49,482 nt of DNA, from the NCBI GenBank assembly GCA_012729395.1, contig JAAYDF010000302.1, positions 1 to 49,482 of the forward strand, in the 5' to 3' direction. The notes beneath the pieces are model-generated. The model saw nothing but the letters and a program-made list of their open reading frames with translations. It was not told the DNA's origin and did no database searches. This DNA comes from Phycisphaerae bacterium (GTDB lineage: Bacteria > Planctomycetota > Phycisphaerae > UBA1845 > PWPN01). Positions within the stretch are counted from its first letter, which is position 1; the number at the start of each line of letters is the position of its first letter. This document shows, in pieces, positions 17,220 to 25,659 of the stretch. The position numbers were made by a program, and so were the translations under genes.

Positions 17220-18362
17220 ATGGCTGAGGTGCTCTTAGAGAACGTCGTGAAAGTCTACCCGGGCGGGGTGAAGGCGATTGACAACTTGACTTTGCACATC
17301 CGGGACGCGGAGTTTGTCGTCCTGGTCGGCCCGTCGGGCTGCGGCAAGAGCACCACGCTGCGCATGGTGGCGGGGCTGGAAGAGGTCAGCGCGGGCACCG
17401 TTCAGATCGGTTCGCGGGTGGTCAATGACGTACCGCCTAAGGACCGGGACGTCGCCATGGTGTTCCAGAACTATGCCTTGTACCCGCACATGACGGTGTA
17501 CAAGAACATGGCGTTCAGTCTGAAGCTGAGGGGCCTGGCGCGGCGAGAGATAGACGAGCGGGTTGTTCAGGCGGCCCGGATGCTGGGCATCGAGGATCTG
17601 CTGGCGCGTAGGCCCACGGCTCTGTCCGGTGGGCAGCGGCAGCGGGTGGCGGTGGGTCGAGCGATTGTGCGGACGCCGCAGGCGTTTCTGTTCGACGAGC
17701 CGCTGAGCAACTTGGACGCCCGGCTGCGGATCGAGATGCGTGCGGAACTGAAGAAGCTGCATCGGCAGTTGAGGACGACGACGATTTACGTCACGCACGA
17801 CCAGGAAGAGGCGATGACGCTGGGCGATCGGGTCGTGGTGATGAAGGATGGGCTGGTGCATCAGTGTGGGGCCCCGCTAGAGGTGTACGGTCGGCCGGTG
17901 AATCGTTTTGTGGCCGGCTTTGTGGGTATGCCGCCGATGAACTTCCTTGAAGGTCGGCTGGTGGGGCGGGACGGCGAGTTGTACTTCGATGAGGGTTCGG
18001 GGCAGTTGCGTCTGCCTGAGCGGGTGGCCCGGCGGGTCGCGGAACGTGTGGGTGAGGAGATGGTGCTGGGTGTCCGGCCGGAGAGTCTGGCCCCGGCGCA
18101 GGCGGGTCGGTTCCCGGGCACTGACAATGTGCTGAGTGTGTCGGTGACCTTGGTTGAGCCGCTGGGTGAGAAGATGGATGTGTATGTGGAGACGCCCCGG
18201 CACAAGCACGTAGTCTGTCGCGTGGAAGCGGATCAGGCGCTGACCGACGGGATGCGTTTGCCGATGCATGTGAATATGGAGCAGGTACACGTTTTCGAGC
18301 CAGGAGACGAAGGTGTGAACGTCAGCCTGACGGGAACTGGAGATCACGCCAGTGCGGCCTAA
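17220..18362 (+). CDS. ugpC: Sugar ABC transporter ATPase (UgpC/MalK/MsmK type)
   Basis: An ATPase of 380 residues that powers sugar import at the inner face of the membrane. Walker [10 protein letters not shown] is at 37-45, the Q-loop in [12 protein letters not shown], signature LSGGQ at 135-139, Walker B FLFDEP at 156-161 and the switch His at 193. A C-terminal TOBE/OB regulatory domain (about 240-375) gives the long form typical of MalK and UgpC. No permease or binding-protein gene is near, so it probably serves several transporters, as MsmK does. A consensus promoter lies upstream and a strong terminator downstream, so it is a single-gene unit. The ribosome site is weak. Confidence 0.92.
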   Translation: MAEVLLENVVKVYPGGVKAIDNLTLHIRDAEFVVLVGPSGCGKSTTLRMVAGLEEVSAGTVQIGSRVVNDVPPKDRDVAMVFQNYALYPHMTVYKNMAFSLKLRGLARREIDERVVQAARMLGIEDLLARRPTALSGGQRQRVAVGRAIVRTPQAFLFDEPLSNLDARLRIEMRAELKKLHRQLRTTTIYVTHDQEEAMTLGDRVVVMKDGLVHQCGAPLEVYGRPVNRFVAGFVGMPPMNFLEGRLVGRDGELYFDEGSGQLRLPERVARRVAERVGEEMVLGVRPESLAPAQAGRFPGTDNVLSVSVTLVEPLGEKMDVYVETPRHKHVVCRVEADQALTDGMRLPMHVNMEQVHVFEPGDEGVNVSLTGTGDHASAA

Positions 18363-18494
18363 CGGGTCTCAGCACTGGTTGATCGCCTTGCGGACGGGAG
18401 CGCGGCGGGTCGCCGGGAGGTGGGCGATGCGTTGACGGGAGTGGTTCCCTATTCGCGAAGGCCGGCCGGCGCCTGGGTGCTGGCTGGCGGCTCG

Positions 18495-18532
18495 AAAAGT
18501 GGGTCCGGCAGGCGAGCCCACTTTTTTCTTTT
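18495..18532 (+). terminator. Intrinsic terminator after the ABC ATPase gene
   Basis: AAAAGTGGG (18495-18503) pairs with CCCACTTTT (18517-18525), and the transcript continues into a T-tract (TTTTTTCTTTT, 18522-18532). It separates the ABC gene from the nusA operon. Confidence 0.85.
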
Positions 18533-18634
18533 ACCGTCCGCGGCGGCGTGGAGGGAGGGTAGGATGGACTCGCGACATAGTGTCGGGGCGCGGGGCTCGC
18601 GGCCGGCACGCCCGAACAGAGAGGATCGTTGAAT

Positions 18635-20074
18635 ATGAATGCGGAACTGGTTCGCATCGTCGATAGCATCGCTCGTGACAAGAACATCGAGAAGGAGACG
18701 GTGTTTGTAGACCTCGAGCAGGCCATGATCTCGGCTGTGCGCAAGGCGTACGGGCAGACGGACGAGGTGGAGGTTCTGATCGACCGGTTGACGGGCGACA
18801 TTTCGGCGGTTCGCAACGGCGAGCCGATCGACATGAAGGTGCTGGGTCGGATTGCCGCCCAGACGGCCAAGCAGGTGATGATCCAGAAGATCCGCGAGGC
18901 GGAGCGGGGCAGCATTTACGAGGAGTTCCTGGAGCGCAAAGGGACGGTGGTGACGGGGACGGTGTCGCGGTTCGAGGGCGGGGCGTTGATCGTGAACCTC
19001 GGCCGGTCGGAGGGTTTCCTTCCCAAGAGCGAGCAGATCCCGGGCGAGACGCACCATCCTGGGGAGCGGATTCGCTGCCTGATTTTGGACGTGCGCGAGG
19101 CTCCGCACCAGGTGAAGATCGTATTGAGTCGGTCGCACCCGGATTTCATCCGGCGGTTGTTCGAGCTGGAAGTGCCGGAGGTATCTGAGCGGATCATCGA
19201 GATTCGGGCCCTGGCCCGCGAGGCGGGGTATCGCACCAAGATTGCCGTCTCGTCGATCGACGCGAAGGTGGACGCGGTGGGGGCTTGCGTGGGGGTTCGT
19301 GGCAGCCGGATCAAGAACATCGTGGTCGAGTTGGGTGGCGAGAAGATCGACATTGTGCGTTGGAACGAGTCGTCGCAGATTCTGATCGGGAACGCGCTGA
19401 AGCCGGCCGAGGTGACGGAGACGGCGCTGAGTTTCGAGTTGGGCCGGGCGACGGTGGTGGTTCCGGATGACCAGCTTTCGCTGGCGATTGGGAAGCGGGG
19501 CCAGAATGTTCGGTTGGCGGCCCGGTTGACGGGGTGGGACATCGATATCCTGACGCCGAAGGAATACAACAAGGGCCTGGACGACATGGAGCGTGAGCTG
19601 TCGGCGATCGAGGGTATCGACAGCGAGAAGATCGAGAAGATGATGGCCATGGGCATCGTCTCGCTATCTGACATTGAGGAGATTGGTGCAGAACCGCTGA
19701 TGAAGGTTCTGACGCTGACGGAGGAGTTGGCCGCCCAGGTGGTGTCGACCAGTGCGGAGGCGGCCAAGCGGCTGGCGACGGAGGCGGAGGCTGAGCGACT
19801 GGCGAGACTGGAGGCGGGCGAGGAGGAAGCGGGGGGCGGCGAATCCACGGAGGGCGGGGAGGCGGACACCGGGGCGGGTGAGGAGTCTACTGAGGCGGGG
19901 TTGGCGGAGGGAGCCGTTCCGGCCGAGCTTGAGGCGCCGGCGTTGGCGGAGGGTGAAGAGAGCGTGAAACCGGCTACGGCCGAAGGTGGCTCGGCAGCGG
20001 ATGCTGCGATGGCTGTTGAGTCCAGTGAGCAGGCGCAAGCGCAGGAGGCTGACGCCTCTGAGCGTGCATCGTAG
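18635..20074 (+). CDS. nusA: Transcription factor NusA
   Basis: A cytoplasmic RNA polymerase partner of 479 residues that acts in pausing, termination and antitermination. The N-terminal domain (1-100) is followed by S1 (about 102-170), two KH domains (about 175-330, with VGVRGSRIKNIVVELGGEKI and IGKRGQNVRLAARL) and a helical region (about 335-385). Residues 390-479 are a low-complexity tail rich in Glu, Gly and Ala, which is not part of the family core. The ATG at 18635 has GAGAGGA upstream; a TTG at 18629 in the same frame is possible. It is first in nusA-infB-DUF503-rbfA; the usual upstream rimP is absent. Confidence 0.93.
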   Translation: MNAELVRIVDSIARDKNIEKETVFVDLEQAMISAVRKAYGQTDEVEVLIDRLTGDISAVRNGEPIDMKVLGRIAAQTAKQVMIQKIREAERGSIYEEFLERKGTVVTGTVSRFEGGALIVNLGRSEGFLPKSEQIPGETHHPGERIRCLILDVREAPHQVKIVLSRSHPDFIRRLFELEVPEVSERIIEIRALAREAGYRTKIAVSSIDAKVDAVGACVGVRGSRIKNIVVELGGEKIDIVRWNESSQILIGNALKPAEVTETALSFELGRATVVVPDDQLSLAIGKRGQNVRLAARLTGWDIDILTPKEYNKGLDDMERELSAIEGIDSEKIEKMMAMGIVSLSDIEEIGAEPLMKVLTLTEELAAQVVSTSAEAAKRLATEAEAERLARLEAGEEEAGGGESTEGGEADTGAGEESTEAGLAEGAVPAELEAPALAEGEESVKPATAEGGSAADAAMAVESSEQAQAQEADASERAS

Positions 20075-20089
20075 CCAAGGAGATCGACT

Positions 20090-22894
20090 TTGGCGGAGAA
20101 GCTTCGCGTTCACACGCTGAGCAAGGAACTGGGCGTGACCAGCAAGGCCATTGTGACGAAATGTCACATGGAGAAGGTCGAGGGGATCACGAACCACATG
20201 TCGACGGTCTCGGCCGGCTTGGCGGAGACGATACGGGAGTGGTTCAGCGAGGAGTCTCAAGGGACGGCGGTTGAGGAGGCGGCGAAGGTGGATCTGAAGA
20301 AGGTCCGCGCGAAGCGTCGTTCGCCTGCTCGTCGCAAGAAAGGTGAGGAGGAGGGGGGGGAGCCTTCGGCCGAGGCGGAAGCGGAGACCGCGGTTGAGGT
20401 GGCCGAGCCGGAAGCGCCCGCTGTTGTGGCGGAGCCGGCGCCGGTCGCGCCGGTGGAGGCGGTGGAGGCGGTGTCCCCGGTAGTCACGACGGAAGAGGCT
20501 GTGCCGGAGAGTCCCGCCGCGTCGCCGGTTTCTGAGGCGTCGTTGTCTGTGTTGATCGAGCCGCCGGCGCCGGTCGAGGCGCCGCCGGAGGCGGTTGTGG
20601 CGCCTGCGGAGGCCGAGCCGCTGGCGCCGGCAGCGTCGGCGCCGGTGTCAGAGCCTGCGCCGCCCCCGGTTCCGGAGGCCAAGCCCATCGTGCCGGCCGG
20701 TCCACAGAACATCCCTGCCCCTGCTCAGATGAAGGGGCCCAATATCGTAGGCTTTGCCAAGCCCGATCCGATTTCGCGTCCGGTGCCTCGTGCGCCGTTC
20801 AGGCCGTTCGCCGGTGGTGGCACAGCGGAGTCATCGGAGGCCGACGCTTCGCCACGTCGGGGTGGTCGCGGCAAACTGAGTAAGGCGGAGGAGGATGCCA
20901 AGCGTCTACGGGCACGAGCGAACCCGAGGCGTTCAAGCAGTTCACTGAACGAAGTGGGCGAGCGGTTGCGTGAGTGGCGAGACCGCGACTTGCTGGAGCG
21001 TCAGGAGCGGCTTCAGGAAGCGACGGGGCGAGGTATTCATACCCGGCGAGCGCGGGAGCGTGAGGCGGCTCGCGGTCACGGTCATATTGCTCCGCGCAAG
21101 ACGAAGGCTCAGGTTTCCGAGCCGATTGTGGCCCATGAGTTGTGCTCGGCGACGGGTATTTCGTTGATGCAGCTTGTCCCGAAGTTCCGGGTGGGGCATA
21201 ACATTTTGGTGACGCGGAACAGCATCATCCCGACGGACGTGGCTGAGATTGTCATGCTGGATTTCGGCGTGGAGTTGGAGATTGTCAAGCCGAAGACGGA
21301 GTCTGAGAAGCTCAAAGAGGAGTACGACGCATTGGAGCGGAAGCATCTTCAACGTCGCTCGCCCGTCGTGACGATGCTGGGGCACGTGGATCATGGCAAG
21401 ACGAGCCTGCTGGACGCCATTCGGCAGACTGCGGTAGCGGCGGGCGAGGCTGGAGGGATTACGCAGCATATCGGGGCCCACCGGGTGGAACGGGGCGATC
21501 TGTCGGTGACGTTCCTGGACACGCCGGGCCACGCCGCGTTTACCGCGATGAGGGCTCGCGGGGCGCACATGACCGACGTGGTGGTTCTGGTGGTGGCCGC
21601 TGACGACGGGGTCATGCCGCAGACGGTCGAGGCGATCAACCATGCCAAGGCGGCCAAGGTCACGATTGTGGTTGCCTTGAACAAGATTGACCTGCCGGGC
21701 GTGGATCTGAACAAGATCTACGGGCAGTTGTCGGAGTTAGGTCTGGCCCCGACCGAGTGGGGCGGTGACACGGACGTGATCAAGACGTCGGCGACGACGG
21801 GTCAGGGGATCGAGGATTTGATCACGCATCTTTCGACGTTGTCGGAGCTGTTGGATTTGCAGGCGGATGCGACGTTACCGGCTTCGGGGATCGTGGTTGA
21901 GGCCCAGATGCAGCCTGGCGTGGGGCCGATGGCTCGCATTCTGGTCAGAGAGGGGACGCTCAGGCGGGGGGACTTTGTGGTTTGCGGGCCGGCCTCGGGT
22001 CGGGCGCGCGTGATCCGGGACGATCGTGGCAAGGCGCTCAAGTCGGTGGGCCCGGCCATGCCCGCCGAGGTGGCGGGTCTGGATACCGTGCCCAACGCGG
22101 GCGACCCGTTCTACGTCGTCAGCTCGCTGCAGCGGGCCAAGGAGATCGCGACGGAGATCGCCAGCCAGCGGCGGCAGGAACAGCTTGTTCAGTTCCACAA
22201 GGCTCAGACGCTGGAGGATCTCTTCAAGCAGCGGCAGAGCGGAGCGATTCCGGAGCTGAATCTCATTCTTCGTGCGGATGTGCAGGGGTCGGTCGATGCG
22301 TTGATCGGCATGTTGCGGGAGATTCCCAGCGACGAGGTGAAGCTGCACTTCCTGCACACCGGGATAGGGAGTGTGACGGAGAGCGACATTGTGTTGGCGA
22401 TCGCCAGCGGGGCGATGGTTGTGGGCTTCAACGTCTCGGTAGAGGGCAGTGCCCAGAAGATGGCGGACACGAACGGGGTGGACGTCCGCCAATACCGGAT
22501 CGTCTACGAGGTGGCGGACGATATCCGCAAGGCCCTGGAAGGGTTGTTGCCGCGGGACAAGCGGGAGGAGGCTCGTGGCAAGGCGGAGGTTCGCGAGATT
22601 TTCCGCATCACTCGGGTGGGGACGATTGCCGGCTGCCTGGTGACCGAGGGGACGATTGCCCGGTCGCACATGGTGCGGGTGGTGCGCGACGGGCAGATCA
22701 TTGTCCCGACGGCCGACGACGTGAAGCGGGGTCGGCATCGAGCGATCGCGTCGCTCAAGCGGTTCAAGGACGACGTGCGTGACGTGCGGATGGGGATGGA
22801 GTGCGGCATCCGGGTGGAGGACTTCGACGACGTGAAGCCGGGCGACGTGATGGAGGCTTACGAAGTGATCGAGACGGCCCGCACGCTGACGTGA
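20090..22894 (+). CDS. infB: Translation initiation factor IF-2
   Basis: A GTPase of 934 residues that brings initiator tRNA to the ribosome. The IF2_N domain is at 1-55, followed by a long Ala/Pro/Glu-rich linker (about 60-270), a second basic N-terminal region with [13 protein letters not shown] and an IF2_N-like fold (about 340-410), and the G domain from about 425: G1 GHVDHGKT (431-438), G3 DTPGH (477-481), G4 NKID (531-534). Domains II to IV follow, with the C-terminal fMet-tRNA-binding domain near the end. The start is TTG, supported by AAGGAG 7 nt upstream and only 15 nt after the nusA stop. Confidence 0.95.
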   Translation: MAEKLRVHTLSKELGVTSKAIVTKCHMEKVEGITNHMSTVSAGLAETIREWFSEESQGTAVEEAAKVDLKKVRAKRRSPARRKKGEEEGGEPSAEAEAETAVEVAEPEAPAVVAEPAPVAPVEAVEAVSPVVTTEEAVPESPAASPVSEASLSVLIEPPAPVEAPPEAVVAPAEAEPLAPAASAPVSEPAPPPVPEAKPIVPAGPQNIPAPAQMKGPNIVGFAKPDPISRPVPRAPFRPFAGGGTAESSEADASPRRGGRGKLSKAEEDAKRLRARANPRRSSSSLNEVGERLREWRDRDLLERQERLQEATGRGIHTRRAREREAARGHGHIAPRKTKAQVSEPIVAHELCSATGISLMQLVPKFRVGHNILVTRNSIIPTDVAEIVMLDFGVELEIVKPKTESEKLKEEYDALERKHLQRRSPVVTMLGHVDHGKTSLLDAIRQTAVAAGEAGGITQHIGAHRVERGDLSVTFLDTPGHAAFTAMRARGAHMTDVVVLVVAADDGVMPQTVEAINHAKAAKVTIVVALNKIDLPGVDLNKIYGQLSELGLAPTEWGGDTDVIKTSATTGQGIEDLITHLSTLSELLDLQADATLPASGIVVEAQMQPGVGPMARILVREGTLRRGDFVVCGPASGRARVIRDDRGKALKSVGPAMPAEVAGLDTVPNAGDPFYVVSSLQRAKEIATEIASQRRQEQLVQFHKAQTLEDLFKQRQSGAIPELNLILRADVQGSVDALIGMLREIPSDEVKLHFLHTGIGSVTESDIVLAIASGAMVVGFNVSVEGSAQKMADTNGVDVRQYRIVYEVADDIRKALEGLLPRDKREEARGKAEVREIFRITRVGTIAGCLVTEGTIARSHMVRVVRDGQIIVPTADDVKRGRHRAIASLKRFKDDVRDVRMGMECGIRVEDFDDVKPGDVMEAYEVIETARTLT

Positions 22895-22916
22895 CGGGAG
22901 AGAGCGGCGATCGGCG

Positions 22917-23201
22917 ATGATGGTGATTGGGGTGCTCAGGGTGAAGCTGGCGGTTTTCGAGTCCACCTCGCTGAAGGACAAGAGGCGGGTGGTCAAGAGC
23001 TTGAAGGAGCGGTTGGCCGGCCGGTTCAACGTCTCTATTGCGGAGGTGGATTCGCTGGATCATCGCCAGCAGGCGGAACTGGGTGTGGCCCTGGTGGCCA
23101 ACGATCGGCAGTTTGTGGAGAGTTGTCTGTCGAAGATCGTGGATTACATGCGGTTGGATCGATCCGCCTCACTGGTGGACTACGAGGTAGAGTACTTCTA
23201 G
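22917..23201 (+). CDS. DUF503 (YlxP-like) protein
   Basis: A small cytoplasmic protein of 94 residues with the DUF503 pattern: MVIGVLRVKLAVFESTSLKDKRRVVKSL at the N-terminus and a ferredoxin-like fold. The gene sits between infB and rbfA, as ylxP does in Bacillus, and is thought to work in ribosome maturation or translation; the biochemical role is not established. Two tandem ATGs (22917, 22920) could start it. Confidence 0.85.
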   Translation: MMVIGVLRVKLAVFESTSLKDKRRVVKSLKERLAGRFNVSIAEVDSLDHRQQAELGVALVANDRQFVESCLSKIVDYMRLDRSASLVDYEVEYF

Positions 23202-23202
23202 T

Positions 23203-23284
23203 GTGACAGCACTGGACAGCGGAGCGGTTTGTGAGGGCGGTTGATGGGTTCCGGATCCCGGCTGCTGTGAGACACTGCTGTCAC
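23203..23284. repeat. Family B palindrome, copy 3
   Basis: GTGACAGCACTG (23203-23214) pairs with CACTGCTGTCAC (23273-23284) with one mismatch, around about 58 bp. It fills most of the gap between the DUF503 gene and rbfA. Membership in family B is less certain than for copies 1 and 2. Confidence 0.5.
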
Positions 23285-23306
23285 GCGATCAACGAGGCCG
23301 GCGGGA

Positions 23307-23726
23307 ATGAAGTCTTATCGACCCGAACGGGTAGCCAATGTGGTTCGGCAGGTGGTGAGTGAGGCGATCGCTCACCGGCTGAGCGATCCGCGCATTGATC
23401 CGTTGGCGAGCGTGACGCGGGTCGAGGTCAGCGGGGATCTGGAATACGCCAAGGTGTACGTCAGCGTCTTGGGTGATGCGGTTGCGGGTCGGCGGACGAT
23501 GCAGGGGCTGAAGTCGGCGACGGGGCACGTGCAGCGGCTGGTGGCCCAGGAGTTGCGCATCCGGCAGTGCCCGCATTTGACGTTCCACCTGGACGAATCG
23601 CTGAAGAAGGCGGCCCAGACGATGCAACTCATTCGCGAGACGATGGCCGAGTATGAGGCTCGCGACCAGGGTGTGGTGGATCAGCCGGTGGACACGGCTC
23701 CCGAGCAACAGGGAGAAGGCGCATGA
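23307..23726 (+). CDS. rbfA: Ribosome-binding factor A
   Basis: A 30S maturation factor of 139 residues. The N-terminal KH-like core shows RPERVANVVRQVVSEAIAHR, then VTRVEVSGDLEYAKVYVSVLG and the helix LRIRQCPHLTFHLDES with the conserved Pro and Asp. The C-terminal tail (about 118-139) is acidic and variable. It overlaps the next gene by 4 nt (ATGA), so translation is coupled. Confidence 0.92.
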   Translation: MKSYRPERVANVVRQVVSEAIAHRLSDPRIDPLASVTRVEVSGDLEYAKVYVSVLGDAVAGRRTMQGLKSATGHVQRLVAQELRIRQCPHLTFHLDESLKKAAQTMQLIRETMAEYEARDQGVVDQPVDTAPEQQGEGA

Positions 23727-24619
23727 AGCAGGGGACGGCTTACGCGAAGCGTATCCGACAGTTGCACCACGAACTGCTCAAACAACACGGGAAGCCGCCG
23801 CCCGTAGATCCCGGCGATCCGATTGAGCAACTGCTGATCTCGATTCTCGCGACCGACTGTACTGACTCGAAAGCTGTGGCGGCCTATACCAAGCTTCGGC
23901 AGCAGATGGTGGATCTCAATGAGATGCGCGTGACGCCGGCGATCGAACTGGCGGAGATGTTCGCATCGTCTTTGCCGGACGCGGAGGACAAAGCCCGGCG
24001 GATCGTCAGCGTGTTGAACGACATCCGTCGTCGGCAGGACACGCTGGATCTGAGTTTTCTGGCCCAGCGTGGTCGCCGGGAGGCCCGTGATTATCTGGAA
24101 TCGCTGGAGGGCGCGGATCGGTTCGCGGCGGCCCGTGTGGTGCTTCTGTGTCTGGGTGGGCACGCCATCCCGGTGGACAACCTGACGCTGTATGTACTGC
24201 GCAAGGAGAAGCTGGTGAATCCGACGGCGGATCTGGCGGAAGTCCAGAGTTTCCTGGAACGGAACGTGGCGGCGGCGGACGCGGCGGAGTTCGTGATGCT
24301 GCTTGGGCGTTTCGTGAGTCTCCACGGATCGCGAATTCCGGTGAAGAAGTTGCCGGAACTGCTGGCCCTTTCGTCGCCCGCTCCGAAGCCTGCCCCGCAG
24401 TCCAAGGCGGGGTCAGCCAAGGGCAAACCGGCACCGAAGGCGGAGTCAGCCAAGGAGAAGCCCGAGTCGCCCCAACCGGCACCGAAGGCGGAGGCTTCCA
24501 AGGCCAAACCGCCGGTCAAGGCGGAAGCCGCCAAGACCAAGCGACAGCCCGTCAAGCGTGACAAGGCAACCAAGAGTGGCCGGGCCCAAGAGGATGCCGG
24601 GCCCGCAAAGAAGAAGTGA
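23723..24619 (+). CDS. Endonuclease III-like HhH-GPD protein without the catalytic lysine
   Basis: A protein of 298 residues. Residues of about 5-215 have the all-helical HhH-GPD fold of DNA glycosylases: the HhH segment is LEGADRFAAARVV (128-140), and Asp152 in VDNL matches the conserved catalytic Asp. In endonuclease III the HhH reads GVGRKTA; here the Lys is Phe134. No C-terminal cysteines for a 4Fe-4S cluster are present. Residues 219-298 are a Lys/Ala/Pro-rich tail with near-repeats such as APKAE and SAK, like histone H1 tails, which would bind DNA. It may be a monofunctional glycosylase, a DNA-binding relic or a regulator. The start overlaps rbfA. Confidence 0.82.
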   Translation: MKQGTAYAKRIRQLHHELLKQHGKPPPVDPGDPIEQLLISILATDCTDSKAVAAYTKLRQQMVDLNEMRVTPAIELAEMFASSLPDAEDKARRIVSVLNDIRRRQDTLDLSFLAQRGRREARDYLESLEGADRFAAARVVLLCLGGHAIPVDNLTLYVLRKEKLVNPTADLAEVQSFLERNVAAADAAEFVMLLGRFVSLHGSRIPVKKLPELLALSSPAPKPAPQSKAGSAKGKPAPKAESAKEKPESPQPAPKAEASKAKPPVKAEAAKTKRQPVKRDKATKSGRAQEDAGPAKKK

Positions 24620-24742
24620 TCAGGTTGAAGGTGAGCACAGCGCGGGCGGCAGGTCACCCCTTTTCAGGCAGGCACTGAGGACGGTTGAATCAGGGCGCAT
24701 CCGGCCGACGGGGTGGCTTGCGATATGGAGGAGCGTGTTCGA

Positions 24743-25621
24743 GTGAAACAGGAGCGGATACTCAAAATTGGCATTCCCAAGGGCAGTCTGGCGGACGCGA
24801 CGGTGGAGTTGTTTGGCCGGGCGGGCTTCAACTTGCAGGTGTCCTCGCGGGGTTACTATCCGTCGATCGACGATTCGGAACTCAGCTGCATCATGTTTCG
24901 CGCGCAGGAGATGAGCCGTTACGTGGAAGACGGCGTGGTGGACGTTGGGCTGACCGGGTACGACTGGATTCGGGAGAACTCCAGCGACGTGGTCGAGGTG
25001 TGCGAGCTGACGTACTCGAAGGCGACCTCCCGGCCGGCCCGTTGGGTGCTGGCTGTTCCGAACGAGTCTACGGTACAGGATGTGCGTGACCTGGAGGGGG
25101 GTCTCATCGCCACGGAGCTGGTGAACACGACACGGCGGTACTTCGAGAGCAAGGGCGTCAAGGTGCGCGTTGAGTTCAGTTGGGGGGCGACGGAGGTCAA
25201 AGCTCGGCTGGTGGACGCGATTGTCGAGCTCACCGAGACGGGCTCGTCGCTTCGGGCGAACAACTTACGGATTCTGGACGAGATTCTGGCGTCGACGACG
25301 CGGCTGATCGCCAACAAGCAGGCGTACGCGGACGTGTGGAAGCGGGAGAAGATCGACTCGCTGGCCTTGCTGCTGCGTAGCGCGATTGAGGCCAAGGCCA
25401 AGGTCGGGTTGAAGCTGAACGTGCCCAACGACAACCTCGATAAGGTGCTGGCGATTTTGCCGGCCGAGCGTTCGCCGACCGTGTCCGCCTTGGCGGATCG
25501 CAGCTTCAGCGCGGTGGAAGTCATTCTCGAGGCGGCGGTGGAGCGGGTGTTGATCCCACAGCTTCAGAAGGCCGGTGCGTCCGGCATCATCGTCTACCCC
25601 TTGAACAAAGTGATCCCGTAG
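24743..25621 (+). CDS. hisG: ATP phosphoribosyltransferase, long form
   Basis: The first enzyme of histidine synthesis, which joins PRPP and ATP. It has about 292 residues, so it is the long form (HisG-L) that works without HisZ: catalytic domains (about 1-215) are followed by an ACT-like regulatory domain (about 218-292, ending GASGIIVYPLNKVIP) that binds histidine. The N-terminus ILKIGIPKGSLADATVELF is typical. GTG at 24743 is chosen because GGAGGAG lies 9 nt upstream; an ATG at 24725 or a GTG at 24713 would add six or ten residues. No other his gene is in the window. Confidence 0.92.
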   Translation: MKQERILKIGIPKGSLADATVELFGRAGFNLQVSSRGYYPSIDDSELSCIMFRAQEMSRYVEDGVVDVGLTGYDWIRENSSDVVEVCELTYSKATSRPARWVLAVPNESTVQDVRDLEGGLIATELVNTTRRYFESKGVKVRVEFSWGATEVKARLVDAIVELTETGSSLRANNLRILDEILASTTRLIANKQAYADVWKREKIDSLALLLRSAIEAKAKVGLKLNVPNDNLDKVLAILPAERSPTVSALADRSFSAVEVILEAAVERVLIPQLQKAGASGIIVYPLNKVIP

Positions 25622-25659
25622 TCGTAGAGACGCACTCTTCGGCCGGGCCGGGGAAGATC

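Noticed and set aside
24630-24664. A weak hairpin followed by CCTTTT after the endonuclease-like gene.
   Set aside because: The stem is only about 5 bp, so a terminator call is not supported.
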